Below, in pieces: positions 17,957-27,771 of a stretch of DNA of 64,000 nt. Every line of letters begins with the position of its first letter. Position 1 is the first letter of the stretch. The translations under genes were made by a program, and so were the position numbers. The notes under the pieces are model-generated. The model did not search any database. It was not told the DNA's origin and worked only from the letters and a program-made list of their open reading frames with translations. Origin of the DNA: Prevotella sp. (GTDB lineage Bacteria > Bacteroidota > Bacteroidia > Bacteroidales > Bacteroidaceae); contig JAIKZG010000032.1 of assembly GCA_024682415.1 (NCBI GenBank), positions 1 to 64,000 on the forward strand, in the 5' to 3' direction.

Positions 17957-18601
17957 TTATCTGTCAAGATAAGGGTTGGTGGTCTGTTCATATCCCATTG
18001 TGGTCTGCTCGCCATGACCAGGTAAAACAACAGTTTCGTCAGGCAATTGGCTTATCATTCTCAGACTTTGTATTATCTGAAACATCGAACCGCCAATGAA
18101 ATCAGTCCTTCCTATTGAACCTTTAAATAATGTGTCGCCAGTAAAGAGCACATTCTCCTCCTTGCAATATAGCATTATGCAACCTTGCGAATGACCTGGA
18201 GTCTCAAATAGGGTGAATGTGTGATTACCGAAGTTTATTGTATTTTCGCCCGTCAGAAATTTGCCTATCGGTGGAAATTCATAATCCAAGGTTACGTTGC
18301 ATAATTGCTGTGCCATCTCGGGCAACATCTGCATCAACTTTTCATCATCCTTGTGTACTTCTACTTTCAGCCCATAAGTGTCGAAAATGAATTTATTTCC
18401 AATATTATGGTCTATATGTCCGTGTGTCGCCACAAGATGTTTCGGAATAAGCTGATTCTTCTCTATATATTTCTTTATAGCCTGCTTTTCTTCCTCATAG
18501 AAAGCACCACAGTCTATAATAACGCATTCTTTCGTTTCATCGCTCACAATATATGTATTTTCTCTTAACATATTGCAGGCGAATCTTTGTATGTTTATCA
18601 T
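17957..18601 (-). CDS. MBL-fold (glyoxalase II-like) metallo-hydrolase
   Basis: A 214-residue metallo-beta-lactamase-fold hydrolase. The zinc motif [10 protein letters not shown] gives His60, His62, Asp64 and His65, with further ligands in GHSQG, FTGDTLF and LPGHGEQT. The size and motif set match the YcbL/glyoxalase-II-like group rather than RNase J. The substrate is unknown, probably a thioester. It is co-transcribed between rsmG and ruvC. Confidence 0.88.
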   Translation of the reverse strand: MINIQRFACNMLRENTYIVSDETKECVIIDCGAFYEEEKQAIKKYIEKNQLIPKHLVATHGHIDHNIGNKFIFDTYGLKVEVHKDDEKLMQMLPEMAQQLCNVTLDYEFPPIGKFLTGENTINFGNHTFTLFETPGHSQGCIMLYCKEENVLFTGDTLFKGSIGRTDFIGGSMFQIIQSLRMISQLPDETVVLPGHGEQTTMGYEQTTNPYLDR

Positions 18602-18617
18602 GTCTTTTAAAAGATAT

Positions 18618-19211
18618 TTATTTAGTGAAGCTTACTACATATTTCTCCTCAAACCATTCCTCGTCGAAGAAATCGTGTATTTCCTTCAGGCAGATGTTCT
18701 TATATCCTTTCACTTCTTCTTTAAGGTTGCCACCTTTCAAGCAAATAAGACCATTTTTCATGTTCTTTCTTACCAACTTTTCCAAATCGGCAAAAGGCAT
18801 TACTGCACGGCTCACCACATAATCATATAGCCCCTTCTCCTCTTCTCCTCTGATATGCTCGGCTACTACATTTTTTAATCCTATTGCGCTCGAAACTTCC
18901 TGACAAACTCTTATCTTCTTTCCTGTTCCGTCAATCAGCTTGAATTTGCATTCAGGATACATTATCGCCAATGGAATACCAGGGAAACCACCGCCTGTGC
19001 CAAGGTCAAGAATCTTCATTCCATTCTTGAAATCAGCCACCTTCGCTATTGCCAAAGAATGAAGCACATGATGAACATATAATTGGTCAATATCCTTTCT
19101 TGAAATCACATTTATCTTCTGATTCCATTCTCTGTATAGCGCGTCGAGCATAGCGAATTGACGTTTCTGCTCTTCTGTGATACCAGGAAAATATTTCAGT
19201 ATTTCTTCCAT
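18618..19211 (-). CDS. rsmG: 16S rRNA (guanine-527-N7)-methyltransferase
   Basis: A 197-residue RsmG/GidB. The SAM-binding motif ILDLGTGGGFPGIPLAI (about 67-83) is nearly invariant, as is the later YDYVVSRAVMPFADL. It methylates N7 of G527 in 16S rRNA; loss confers streptomycin tolerance in other bacteria. The start codon is 7 nt from the upstream lipoprotein stop, inside the same minus-strand operon. Confidence 0.95.
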   Translation of the reverse strand: MEEILKYFPGITEEQKRQFAMLDALYREWNQKINVISRKDIDQLYVHHVLHSLAIAKVADFKNGMKILDLGTGGGFPGIPLAIMYPECKFKLIDGTGKKIRVCQEVSSAIGLKNVVAEHIRGEEEKGLYDYVVSRAVMPFADLEKLVRKNMKNGLICLKGGNLKEEVKGYKNICLKEIHDFFDEEWFEEKYVVSFTK

Positions 19212-19218
19212 AGAAAAA

Positions 19219-20010
19219 TCAGTCTTTTAGTAATTGCTTAATTTCGTCCTTATCTATGTCAATGCGAATTTCGCTAACGGCATGCGCGGCAATCTCGTCT
19301 TGACAGTATATAAAAGTAATCTTGTCGCTATAAGGAATAAAATTATCTGGCACATAAGCTTTCGTGCCATAGAAAACGCCGACGCTTTCCAAATCATCGG
19401 TCTTGAATTTCTCTTTCAGCTTTTCCGTGATTATTTCGGTAAGTCTTGTCTTATATCCGTTTACGAAATAATCATCAAGAGTAAGCATTTGGCCCGTCTT
19501 TGTGTTGAAATTCTTCACAAGAGTCTGGCTTATGCCGTGCGCGCCGCCTCCAAATGTGTAACACTCGGCAATATATGTAAGCACATTTTCCTCGTTGCTT
19601 TCAGTGCTTGTCTTCACGTTGTACACATTATTGTAGCTTGAGGCGAAATCCTTGTCTATTCTGTAAAGCTTGGCATATTCATTCTTATAATCATCAATAT
19701 ATCTTCCGATAAAAGAATCTACGGCAAGCTTAATATCCAGCTTCTCATTTCCCAAGCCTAAATAATCAGGCATGAGAATGCCCGAACGCAGCAAAGCGTT
19801 GTTTATTTTCTCAGCGTTTTCGCCTTTCGCGTATTGCAATGAAAGCTTGATTTCGCATTTAGGAGAATTCTTATCATTTGTGAGGGCTACTACAGTGTCT
19901 TTCACTATAGAGTCCATAGTCAGACCGTCCAAATTCGCGGTCTTCTCGCCTTTGCTTCCGCAGGCACATATTGTCATCATGGCAATTACAGCCAAACTTA
20001 TTTTTTTCAT
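19219..20010 (-). CDS. DUF3298-type lipoprotein
   Basis: A 263-residue lipoprotein. MKKISLAVIAMMTICAC gives a lipobox ending at Cys17. The C-terminal part (FGGGAHGISQTLVKNFNTKTGQMLTLDDYF and the following residues) matches the DUF3298/RsiV-like fold, with the usual GGAHG motif. The longer frame reaching 20019 would start at TTG; the ATG at 20010 gives a normal signal peptide and fits the promoter. It is the first gene of the operon with rsmG, MBL hydrolase, ruvC and the secreted protein. A lysozyme- or polysaccharide-sensing role is only suggested by distant relatives. Confidence 0.8.
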   Translation of the reverse strand: MKKISLAVIAMMTICACGSKGEKTANLDGLTMDSIVKDTVVALTNDKNSPKCEIKLSLQYAKGENAEKINNALLRSGILMPDYLGLGNEKLDIKLAVDSFIGRYIDDYKNEYAKLYRIDKDFASSYNNVYNVKTSTESNEENVLTYIAECYTFGGGAHGISQTLVKNFNTKTGQMLTLDDYFVNGYKTRLTEIITEKLKEKFKTDDLESVGVFYGTKAYVPDNFIPYSDKITFIYCQDEIAAHAVSEIRIDIDKDEIKQLLKD

Positions 20011-20016
20011 ACTGTG

Positions 20017-20049
20017 CAAAATTACTACATTTATTTATATGTCCCCAAA
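20017..20049 (-). promoter_or_regulatory. Promoter of the rsmG-ruvC operon
   Basis: On the minus strand, TTTG (complement of 20046-20049) and TAATTTTG (complement of 20017-20024) are separated by 21 bp. Only 6 nt separate the -7 box from the ATG at 20010. Confidence 0.6.
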
Positions 20050-20155
20050 TTATTCGGTAATATTTCTGTTTCTGAAAACGGATTTTTATATAAAGTTATG
20101 TGAAAATTTTATTAAATTTATTCGGATTTTATTTTTCTACTTATGAAAAACGCAT

Positions 20156-20163
20156 TATCTTTG
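20156..20163 (+). promoter_or_regulatory. -7 element upstream of ftsY
   Basis: TATCTTTG, 23 nt before the ftsY ATG. No clear -33 TTG is present. It supports the start at 20187 rather than the in-frame ATG at 20100. Confidence 0.55.
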
Positions 20164-20186
20164 TACACATATACGTATATAAAGAT

Positions 20187-21143
20187 ATGGGAATATTCGG
20201 ATTATTCAACAAAAAAAAGAAAGAAACTCTCGATAAAGGTTTGGAAAAAACCAAGCAGAGTGTGTTTGAAAAACTGTCAAGAGCCGTTGCCGGCAAATCT
20301 AAAGTTGATGATGATGTGCTTGATGATTTGGAGGAAGTGCTTATCACTTCTGATGTAGGTGTGGAAACCACGGTAAAGATTATCCGTCGCATTGAGGAAA
20401 GAGTGGCAAGAGATAAATATGTTTCTACATCAGAGCTTAACGGCATTCTTCGCGATGAAATCGCCAATTTAATGACAGAAAATAATACCGAAGACGCGGA
20501 TTCATTGGATTTGCCTTGCGATCATAAGCCTTATGTTATTTTGGTAGTAGGCGTAAATGGCGTGGGCAAGACCACAACAATCGGTAAATTAGCTTATCAA
20601 TTTAAGAACAGTGGCAAGAAAGTTTATCTTGGTGCTGCTGATACATTCCGTGCCGCCGCTGTAGAGCAGATAAGTATATGGGGTGAGCGCGTGGGCGTGC
20701 CTGTAATCAAACAGCAGATGGGGTCAGACCCTGCAAGTGTCGCTTTCGATACATTGCAGTCGGCAAAAGCCAATGATGCCGACGTAGTAATCATTGATAC
20801 GGCAGGTCGTCTTCACAACAAAGTGGGACTGATGAACGAGTTGAAGAAGATTAAGGAAGTGATGAAGAAAGTGTTGCCAGAAGCACCTGATGAAGTGATG
20901 CTCGTAATCGACGGCTCTACAGGTCAGAATGCTTTTGAGCAGGCAAAGCAGTTCTCAGCCGTTACTAATATTACTTCTCTTGCTGTCACCAAGCTCGACG
21001 GAACAGCTAAGGGCGGAGTAGTCATCGGTATTTCCGACCAGCTCAAAGTGCCTGTAAAATACATCGGCTTGGGTGAAGGCATGGAAGATTTGCAATTATT
21101 TAATAAACGTCAGTTTGTAGATTCTCTTTTCGGTAATAAATAA
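20187..21143 (+). CDS. ftsY: Signal recognition particle receptor FtsY
   Basis: A 318-residue SRP receptor that docks ribosome-nascent chain complexes at the inner membrane. After a short charged leader (MGIFGLFNKKKKETL) comes the N domain. The GTPase G domain follows, with P-loop GVNGVGKTTTIGKL (about 122-135), DTFRAAAVEQ, DTAGR and TKLDGTAKGG. The acidic A domain of E. coli FtsY is absent, as usual in Bacteroidetes. The ATG at 20187 is chosen because it follows the promoter and matches family starts. rimO begins 8 nt downstream. Confidence 0.96.
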   Translation: MGIFGLFNKKKKETLDKGLEKTKQSVFEKLSRAVAGKSKVDDDVLDDLEEVLITSDVGVETTVKIIRRIEERVARDKYVSTSELNGILRDEIANLMTENNTEDADSLDLPCDHKPYVILVVGVNGVGKTTTIGKLAYQFKNSGKKVYLGAADTFRAAAVEQISIWGERVGVPVIKQQMGSDPASVAFDTLQSAKANDADVVIIDTAGRLHNKVGLMNELKKIKEVMKKVLPEAPDEVMLVIDGSTGQNAFEQAKQFSAVTNITSLAVTKLDGTAKGGVVIGISDQLKVPVKYIGLGEGMEDLQLFNKRQFVDSLFGNK

Positions 21144-21151
21144 TATTCTGC

Positions 21152-22453
21152 ATGAAGAAAAATCAAATAGATATTATTACAATGGGGTGCTCTAAAAACC
21201 TCGTTGATAGTGAGTTATTAATGCGTCAGTTTGAAGCCAACGGTTATGAATGCGTTCACGACCCTGAAAATCCCAATGGTGAAATCGCGGTAATCAATAC
21301 ATGCGGTTTTATCGGCGACGCAAAGGAAGAGAGCATTAATACCATATTGAAATTTGTGCAGGCCAAGGAGGAAGGAAAGCTCAATAAACTCTATGTAATG
21401 GGTTGTCTTTCACAGCGATACCAAAAAGAACTTGAGCAGGAAATTCCACAGGTAGATAAATATTACGGCAAGTTTAATTATAAACAGTTGCTCAATGAGC
21501 TTGGCAAGGCTGAAGTGCCTACATGTGACGGCAAACGCCATCTCACCACACCATCTCATTATGCCTATCTGAAAATTGCCGAAGGATGCGACCGCCATTG
21601 CGCTTATTGTGCTATTCCTATTATCACTGGCAAGCATATCAGCCGACCTAAGGAGGATATCCTTCAGGAAGTAAAGGAACTTGTGGCTCAGGGCGTGAAA
21701 GAGTTTCAGGTGATTGCACAGGAATTAACTTATTATGGTGTGGATATTGACGGAAAACGCCATATCGCCGACCTTATTTCCGACATCGCCGACATTCCCG
21801 GAGTGGAGTGGATTCGCCTGCATTATGCTTATCCGAATCAATTCCCGCTTGAATTGCTCGATGTAATGGCGCAGAAACCTAAGGTGTGCAAATATCTTGA
21901 TATTGCTTTGCAACACATTTCCGACCACATGCTTCAGCGTATGCACCGCCATGTTTCCAAAGCCGACACGATTGAGTTGTTGAAGAAAATCAGGGAACGT
22001 GTGCCAGGCATCCACATCCGTACTACTCTGTTGGTCGGATTCCCCGGTGAAACCGATGAAGATTTCCGCGAACTTTACGATTTCGTAAAAGAAGCAAAGT
22101 TTGAGCGTATGGGCGCTTTTGCCTATTCCGAAGAAGAGGGCACTTACAGCGCCGAACATTATGAAGACGATGTTCCAGCCGAAGTAAAGCAACAGCGTCT
22201 TGATTCTCTTATGGCCTTACAGCAGGAGATAAGCACCGAAATAGAGTCTGCCAAGGTAGGCAAGACAATGAAAGTGATTATCGACAGACTGGAAGGCGAT
22301 TACTATGTAGGCCGCACGGAGTTCTGCTCACCAGAGGTAGACCCCGAGGTCTTGATTTCGGCTGATGCCAAGAAACTTGAGATAGGCGAATTTTACAATG
22401 TCACTATTACCGACAGCGATGAATTCGACCTGTTTGGCACAGTAGAAGAATAA
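21152..22453 (+). CDS. rimO: Ribosomal protein S12 methylthiotransferase RimO
   Basis: A 433-residue radical-SAM methylthiotransferase modifying an Asp of ribosomal protein S12. The UPF0004 domain binds the auxiliary cluster (MGCSKNLVDSE, NTCGFIGDAKEES, MGCLSQRY). The radical-SAM motif CDRHCAYC carries Cys146, Cys150 and Cys153. A C-terminal TRAM domain is present. The CSKNLVDSE version and the length separate RimO from MiaB. It is followed after 28 nt by the HU gene, plausibly the same transcript as ftsY. Confidence 0.95.
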   Translation: MKKNQIDIITMGCSKNLVDSELLMRQFEANGYECVHDPENPNGEIAVINTCGFIGDAKEESINTILKFVQAKEEGKLNKLYVMGCLSQRYQKELEQEIPQVDKYYGKFNYKQLLNELGKAEVPTCDGKRHLTTPSHYAYLKIAEGCDRHCAYCAIPIITGKHISRPKEDILQEVKELVAQGVKEFQVIAQELTYYGVDIDGKRHIADLISDIADIPGVEWIRLHYAYPNQFPLELLDVMAQKPKVCKYLDIALQHISDHMLQRMHRHVSKADTIELLKKIRERVPGIHIRTTLLVGFPGETDEDFRELYDFVKEAKFERMGAFAYSEEEGTYSAEHYEDDVPAEVKQQRLDSLMALQQEISTEIESAKVGKTMKVIIDRLEGDYYVGRTEFCSPEVDPEVLISADAKKLEIGEFYNVTITDSDEFDLFGTVEE

Positions 22454-22481
22454 ACACACACAATTTTTAAAGGTTCAGATT

Positions 22482-22775
22482 ATGAACAATAAGGAGTACA
22501 TTTCAGAATTGGCGAAGCAATGTGGCTATACGCAGGAAAACACCGCTAAGATGGTGAAAACTGTCGTTGATGCCATGACTGATTCTTTCAGCGAGGGCAG
22601 TAGTGTCCAAATTATGGGCTTTGGCACATTCGACGTGAAGAAAAGAATGGAACGCATTGTCGTTAATCCCACTTCAGGTCAGCGCATGATGGTTCCTCCC
22701 AAATTGGTTCTTGCTTTCCGTCCTGTCAATGCTATTAAGGAACAATTAAAGAAAGGAGGCATCGCCTATGAGTAA
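22482..22775 (+). CDS. HU-family DNA-binding protein
   Basis: A 97-residue histone-like protein. An N-terminal helical dimer domain is followed by the beta-arm region with GFGTFDVKKRMERIVVNPTSGQRM and the closing strand VLAFRPVNAIKEQL. The canonical Pro at the arm tip appears within NPTSG. It binds and bends DNA. It overlaps the next gene, another HU-type protein, by 8 nt, so the two are translationally coupled and could heterodimerise (inference). Confidence 0.92.
   Translation: MNNKEYISELAKQCGYTQENTAKMVKTVVDAMTDSFSEGSSVQIMGFGTFDVKKRMERIVVNPTSGQRMMVPPKLVLAFRPVNAIKEQLKKGGIAYE
22753..22759 (+). promoter_or_regulatory. Strong Shine-Dalgarno site inside the HU gene
   Basis: AAGGAGG lies 8 nt before the ATG at 22768, within the last codons of the preceding HU gene. 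Such canonical ribosome sites are rare in Bacteroidetes; it fixes the downstream start. Confidence 0.7.
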
Positions 22776-24099
22776 GGAAATGTCAATCATCGATGTATTG
22801 ATGGAGAAAAATAATCTCACATTGGAGCAGGCATCCGACTTCGTGTCTAAGATGTTTGCTTTGGTGGGCGAGGGATTGCAAAAGGATAGAATGGTGAAGA
22901 TTAAAGGTCTTGGCACATTCAAAATGCAACGTGTCAGTCCTCGCGAAAGCGTAGATGTCAATACAGGTGAACGCATCATCATTGAGGGACGCGACAAAAT
23001 ATCGTTCAATCCCGACACTGTTGTGCGTGATATTGTGAATGCTCCTTTTGCGCAGTTTGAAACCGTAATGCTTAACGACGGCGTTGATTTCACCGATATT
23101 GACTCTCAATATGCCGAAGAAGCTTCAAATATGGAGGAGGAAGACGACAGCGTTGTTGAAACATCTCAGCCTGCTGTAGAAACTTCTAATGCAGAGGACG
23201 CTGTCGATGAAGTTCCCAAAGTAGAGGAAGAAAAAGTCGTAATCCCTCAGCCAGTAGTGGAAGCACCACAAGTGGAAGAGAAAAAAGAAACTCCTCAACC
23301 CATTGTTGCGGAAACTTCCAAGGCAGAAGAAAAGAAAACAGAGGAAACTGCAAATATAGATGTGCCGTCGAATGAGAAGGAGTCAAACGTTTCAGAGAAA
23401 GAAAATACTGTATGCCAAAGCACATCAAATTCTGTGGTTGCAGAAAGCACTGCCGACGATAGCGATGACAATGACGGCAGTGCTGATTCCGACAACAGCA
23501 ACAAAGAGGATGACCTTATGGAGCAACTTCAAAAAAGCCATAAGCGATTGCGTCTGCTGGAAATAGCTTTGGCATGTATCATTCTTTGCGGAATAGGCTT
23601 TGCTATTTATTTGGGGAATTCCATCATGAGGCAAAACAACCGTCAGGCTCATCTTGAAGCATTATTGAAGGAAGCGCAGATGAAGTCGGCTAAGAAAGCA
23701 GTTAGCAAAGCCAATGTTTCTCAGAAAGAGGAAACATATAATGTAGAGCCTGCTCAAAAGGCGGATATAGCCCCTGCTGAGAATACTTCTCAAAAGCAAG
23801 CACAGACTGCTAATCCACAGCTGAAGCAGGAAGAAAAACCGAAGGCGGAAGCTAAACCTCAGCCACAGACGGATTCTTACGCAAAATATAATGCCGATCC
23901 GCGTATTCGCACAGGCGCATATAATATTATTGGTGTATCAACCATTGTCAAGGCAAAAGAGGGTCAGACGATAGAAAGCATTAGCCGCACATATCTTGGC
24001 CCTGGAATGGAGTGCTATCTCGAAGCCCTTAACGGCACATCTGTAAAAGCTGGGCAAAACGTAAAGATTCCAAAGCTAAAGCATAAAAAGGCAAAATAA
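22768..24099 (+). CDS. Membrane-anchored HU protein with periplasmic LysM domain
   Basis: A 443-residue protein with three parts. The N-terminal HU-like domain (about 1-105) has IKGLGTFKMQRVSPRESVDV and ISFNPDTVVRDIVNAPF. A long acidic, Glu/Pro/Ser-rich linker (about 110-255) follows. One membrane helix (LEIALACIILCGIGFAIYLG, about 264-284) comes next, then a second hydrophilic linker and a C-terminal LysM-like domain (VKAKEGQTIESISRTYLGPG to NVKIP, about 390-436). With the N-terminus inside, DNA binding would be cytoplasmic and LysM periplasmic, which suggests a tether between nucleoid and peptidoglycan. That role is inferred, not shown. Confidence 0.85.
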   Translation: MSKEMSIIDVLMEKNNLTLEQASDFVSKMFALVGEGLQKDRMVKIKGLGTFKMQRVSPRESVDVNTGERIIIEGRDKISFNPDTVVRDIVNAPFAQFETVMLNDGVDFTDIDSQYAEEASNMEEEDDSVVETSQPAVETSNAEDAVDEVPKVEEEKVVIPQPVVEAPQVEEKKETPQPIVAETSKAEEKKTEETANIDVPSNEKESNVSEKENTVCQSTSNSVVAESTADDSDDNDGSADSDNSNKEDDLMEQLQKSHKRLRLLEIALACIILCGIGFAIYLGNSIMRQNNRQAHLEALLKEAQMKSAKKAVSKANVSQKEETYNVEPAQKADIAPAENTSQKQAQTANPQLKQEEKPKAEAKPQPQTDSYAKYNADPRIRTGAYNIIGVSTIVKAKEGQTIESISRTYLGPGMECYLEALNGTSVKAGQNVKIPKLKHKKAK

Positions 24100-24112
24100 T
24101 ATAAGGAATTAA

Positions 24113-24174
24113 TAAAAAAAATAAGAACGATGGATATTCCCACATGCGGAGAATTTCATCGTTCTTATTTTTTT
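24113..24174. terminator. Bidirectional terminator between HU-LysM gene and uvrA
   Basis: AATAAGAACGATG (about 24120-24132) pairs with CATCGTTCTTATT (24157-24169), flanked by A and T runs. It serves both convergent genes. Confidence 0.88.
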
Positions 24175-24200
24175 ATGCGCTGTTTTTTGCGTAATACTTT

Positions 24201-27014
24201 TTATTTCAACACCTCTTTTAGAAATCTCGGAGTATATCCTTTCTTGCTCTTCGCCACTTCTTCAGGTGTGCCAGCCACGAGGAGAGTGCCACCGCCACGA
24301 CCGCCTTCCGGACCCATGTCGATAATGTAATCAGCAAGCTTTATCACGTCGAGATTATGCTCAATGATAATCACCGTGTTGCCTTTGTCTACAAGCCTCT
24401 GCAACACATCCATGAGTATTCTTATGTCCTCAAAATGAAGACCAGTGGTAGGCTCATCAAGAATGAAGACAGTCTTTCCCGTGTCCTTCTTGCTTAGTTC
24501 GGTGGCGAGCTTCACGCGCTGGCTCTCACCGCCCGAAAGAGTTGTTGATGGCTGACCAAGCTTGATATATCCCAAGCCCACATCCTGAATAGTCTTTATC
24601 TTGCGCAAGATATTAGGCACATTCTCAAAGAATTCCACCGCCTGATTTATTGTCATGTCGAGAATGTCGGCTATGCTCTTGCCCTTATATCTCACCTCAA
24701 GTGTTTCTCTGTTGTATCTCTTGCCGTGGCACACCTCGCAAGGCACCATCACATCGGGCAGGAAATTCATTTCTATCGTCTTATATCCGTTTCCGCCACA
24801 GGCTTCGCATCGTCCGCCTTTCACGTTGAATGAAAATCTTCCCGGCTTATATCCGCGAATCTTAGCCTCAGGCAAGTTTACGAACAGCGAACGAATGTCG
24901 CTGAAAACGCCTGTATATGTGGCAGGGTTAGAGCGTGGCGTACGTCCGATAGGGCTTTGATCCACATTCACCACCTTGTCTATATATTCCAGTCCCTCAA
25001 TCTTGTCGTAAGGCATAGGCTTTTTCTGAGCGCGGAAGAAATGATGCGACAGAATAGGCTGCAAAGTCTCGTTTATGAGCGTAGATTTTCCCGAACCCGA
25101 AACACCTGTCACTACTATGAGCTTGCCCAATGGAAATTCCACGTCCACATTCTTCAGATTATTGCCTCGCGCGCCCTTTATCCACAGACTATTGCCATTG
25201 CCCTCACGTCTTTTCTCGGGGATTTCTATGGCCTTCACTCCGTTGAGATAATCAGAAGTCATGGTGTGCTGCTTCAGCATTTCTTCGGGCGTGCCCTGAA
25301 ACACCACCTCGCCACCTTTTCTTCCTGCCTTCGGGCCAATGTCTACTATGTAGTCGGCATTGAGCATCATGTCTTTGTCGTGTTCCACCACAATCACCGT
25401 GTTGCCCAAATCCCTCAACTCCTTCAATGAGTTTATCAGTCGCTCGTTGTCCCTCTGATGCAGACCTATACTTGGTTCGTCGAGAATATAGAGCACATTC
25501 ACGAGCTGAGAGCCTATCTGCGTGGCAAGGCGTATGCGCTGACTTTCACCGCCCGAAAGAGTGGCACTCTGGCGGTTGAGCGCGAGATAGTCCAGACCCA
25601 CGTCGAGAAGGAAATCCACTCGTGTGCGTATCTCCTTCACTATCTCGTGAGCAATCTTTTTCTGCTGTTCGTCAAGGTGTTCTTCCACATGGTCGAGCCA
25701 GTCTCTCAGCTCTGTTATGTCGAGATTAGCCACCTCTGAGATGTTCTTATCCCACACACGGTAGGAGAGCGACTCCCTTTTCAGCCTCATGCCCTTACAT
25801 TCCGGGCATTCCACAGTGGCAAGGAATTGCTCAGCCCATTTCTGACCTGCCGCCGAGTCGTCGTTCTCCATCACTTGATGAATATATTTTATCACTCCGT
25901 CAAACTCCACGAAATAGTCTGACGACGTGTGTACGCGTTCCTTTGGAATACGCACATCTTTCAGCGTGCCATACATTATCTCGTTTATGGCATCTTCGCT
26001 CAGTTCTTTGAAAGGAGTTTTCAGCGTCTGGTCGTATTCAGCGAGGATAGCCTCTATCTGCCAGAATATCATCTGGTTTTTGTATTTTCCCAAAGGCTCT
26101 ATCGCACCGTCATGAATGCTCAGCTTCGTGTTTGGCACCACCTTTTTCAAGTCTATCTCATTTACATATCCCAATCCCTTGCAATGAGGGCAAGCACCCT
26201 CAGGAGAGTTGAAAGAGAATATGTTAGGCGCGGGATCACCGTATGAAATTCCGCTCACGGGGTCCATGAGCTTTTTAGAGAAGTTGCGAGCCTCATTGGT
26301 GTCTTTCTCCATTATCATTATCGTGCCATCGCCCTGCTTCATAGCCGTTTCTATGCTGTGGCGAAGTCGCTCATCATCTTTGGCCTGCACTTTCAGCTTA
26401 TCGATTACCACCTCAATGTTGTGGTTCTTGTATCTGTCCACCTTCATGCCTTGCCTTATCTCGGCTATTTCTCCGTCTACTCTGGCATATAGATACCCCT
26501 TTCGGCGCATACTCTCGAAAAGCTCACGATAATGGCCCTTTCTCTGCTTCACCAGCGGCGCGAGAATGAATATAGGTTTGTCGGCATATTCAGAAAGAAT
26601 CATGCTAATAATCTTCTCCTCGGTGTATTTCACCATCTTTTCGCCCGAAACATAGCTATAAGCCGTGCCGGCGCGAGCGTAAAGCAGACGCAGATAATCG
26701 TAAATCTCTGTCGTTGTGCCCACCGTAGAGCGAGGATTTTTGTTGGTAGTCTTCTGCTCAATGCTGATTACAGGGCTTAATCCCGTAATCTTGTCCACAT
26801 CGGGACGCTCCATGTTGCCTAAGAAATTACGGGCATAAGCCGAGAAAGTTTCTATGTATCGTCTTTGTCCTTCAGCAAAAATGGTATCGAAAGCCAACGA
26901 CGACTTTCCCGAACCCGAAAGACCTGTTATCACCGTGAGTTTGTTTCGAGGGATTGTCACGTCCACATTTTTCAGATTGTGCACGCGTGCTCCCCAAATA
27001 TTTATGTTATCCAT
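24201..27014 (-). CDS. uvrA: Excinuclease ABC subunit A
   Basis: A 937-residue UvrA, the damage-recognition ATPase of nucleotide excision repair. It has two ABC modules with Walker [15 protein letters not shown] and [15 protein letters not shown] and signatures [12 protein letters not shown] and [12 protein letters not shown]. The zinc-binding cysteines are [14 protein letters not shown], and CEACGGNGY...CEVCHGKRY. Length and order are standard. It lies 9 nt downstream of the CHU_C gene on the minus strand, so the two are likely co-transcribed although functionally unrelated. Confidence 0.98.
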   Translation of the reverse strand: MDNINIWGARVHNLKNVDVTIPRNKLTVITGLSGSGKSSLAFDTIFAEGQRRYIETFSAYARNFLGNMERPDVDKITGLSPVISIEQKTTNKNPRSTVGTTTEIYDYLRLLYARAGTAYSYVSGEKMVKYTEEKIISMILSEYADKPIFILAPLVKQRKGHYRELFESMRRKGYLYARVDGEIAEIRQGMKVDRYKNHNIEVVIDKLKVQAKDDERLRHSIETAMKQGDGTIMIMEKDTNEARNFSKKLMDPVSGISYGDPAPNIFSFNSPEGACPHCKGLGYVNEIDLKKVVPNTKLSIHDGAIEPLGKYKNQMIFWQIEAILAEYDQTLKTPFKELSEDAINEIMYGTLKDVRIPKERVHTSSDYFVEFDGVIKYIHQVMENDDSAAGQKWAEQFLATVECPECKGMRLKRESLSYRVWDKNISEVANLDITELRDWLDHVEEHLDEQQKKIAHEIVKEIRTRVDFLLDVGLDYLALNRQSATLSGGESQRIRLATQIGSQLVNVLYILDEPSIGLHQRDNERLINSLKELRDLGNTVIVVEHDKDMMLNADYIVDIGPKAGRKGGEVVFQGTPEEMLKQHTMTSDYLNGVKAIEIPEKRREGNGNSLWIKGARGNNLKNVDVEFPLGKLIVVTGVSGSGKSTLINETLQPILSHHFFRAQKKPMPYDKIEGLEYIDKVVNVDQSPIGRTPRSNPATYTGVFSDIRSLFVNLPEAKIRGYKPGRFSFNVKGGRCEACGGNGYKTIEMNFLPDVMVPCEVCHGKRYNRETLEVRYKGKSIADILDMTINQAVEFFENVPNILRKIKTIQDVGLGYIKLGQPSTTLSGGESQRVKLATELSKKDTGKTVFILDEPTTGLHFEDIRILMDVLQRLVDKGNTVIIIEHNLDVIKLADYIIDMGPEGGRGGGTLLVAGTPEEVAKSKKGYTPRFLKEVLK

Positions 27015-27023
27015 CTATGTGTT

Positions 27024-27731
27024 TTAATTCGTTGTTGTAGTTTCTGTGAATCCGCGCAATAAATTCACGTCAGTCTTTATGTCAAACACCCTGCCGTCGG
27101 CGCCCTTTGCCCTTACTCGGCAGAAATACACGCCTTGCTTCACGGCATTGCCCTTGTAAGTGCCGTCCCAGCCTTTTGAGGGGTCGGTCCATTCAAACAG
27201 TTTCTGCCCCCATCGGTTGAAGATGTAGGCATGAAAATCCACTATGCTCTGATAATTGCTCATGGGCTTATATATGTCGTTGATGTCGTCGCCGTTGGGC
27301 GAAAAAGCATTCGGCATTTCAAGTTTACTTTCTGATATTGAAACTGTTATGGCTCTTGCTTCAAGCCAATATTCATCACCATATCTTACTGTGTCGTTGC
27401 CCTGAGTGAATGTGGCATACAGCTTCACGAGGTGAGTGCCCGATGTGTTGAACACGTAGTCTGTGTTTTCCTCATATCTTATTATGTAAGGCGTTTTTTC
27501 GTTTTCTCTGTAAAAGCGCCATTCATAATATGCGTTCCATCCGTCGGCGTTTTCTGTGCCTGCCGAAAGGGTAGCTTTTACCGGCGCAGAACCAGAAAAA
27601 GCAATGCCTTCCTGCTCGTCGCCTGTCGTGGCGATGAACTTTGCCGTAGGGTTTATCGTCGGCTCATTGTCGGCTTTCGCGTATTGAGCCGCCATTATGA
27701 TGAGCGCAAGGATGTTGATTATCAATTTCAT
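27024..27731 (-). CDS. Secreted protein with CHU_C (gliding/T9SS type B) C-terminal domain
   Basis: A 235-residue protein. A signal peptide ([20 protein letters not shown]) is followed by a PKD/Ig-like segment and then a CHU_C domain: [18 protein letters not shown], then [11 protein letters not shown] and [16 protein letters not shown]. In Bacteroidetes CHU_C marks cargo of the type IX secretion system, and a T9SS plug homologue is encoded at about 43.2-44.4 kb. An upstream ATG at 27749 lies only 1 nt from a TATTTTTG box and would precede transcription start, so the ATG at 27731 is preferred. Confidence 0.85.
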   Translation of the reverse strand: MKLIINILALIIMAAQYAKADNEPTINPTAKFIATTGDEQEGIAFSGSAPVKATLSAGTENADGWNAYYEWRFYRENEKTPYIIRYEENTDYVFNTSGTHLVKLYATFTQGNDTVRYGDEYWLEARAITVSISESKLEMPNAFSPNGDDINDIYKPMSNYQSIVDFHAYIFNRWGQKLFEWTDPSKGWDGTYKGNAVKQGVYFCRVRAKGADGRVFDIKTDVNLLRGFTETTTTN

Positions 27732-27750
27732 TATCGACTTATTTATCATG

Positions 27751-27758
27751 CAAAAATA
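27751..27758 (-). promoter_or_regulatory. -7 element for the CHU_C/uvrA transcript
   Basis: TATTTTTG on the minus strand. No TTG is seen at the usual spacing. It decides the start codon of the CHU_C gene. Confidence 0.5.
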
Positions 27759-27771
27759 GTCATTTTTGGTA

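Noticed and set aside
24201-27014. Plus-strand ORFs across uvrA
   Set aside because: They are shadows of the uvrA reading frame; UvrA motifs are intact on the minus strand.
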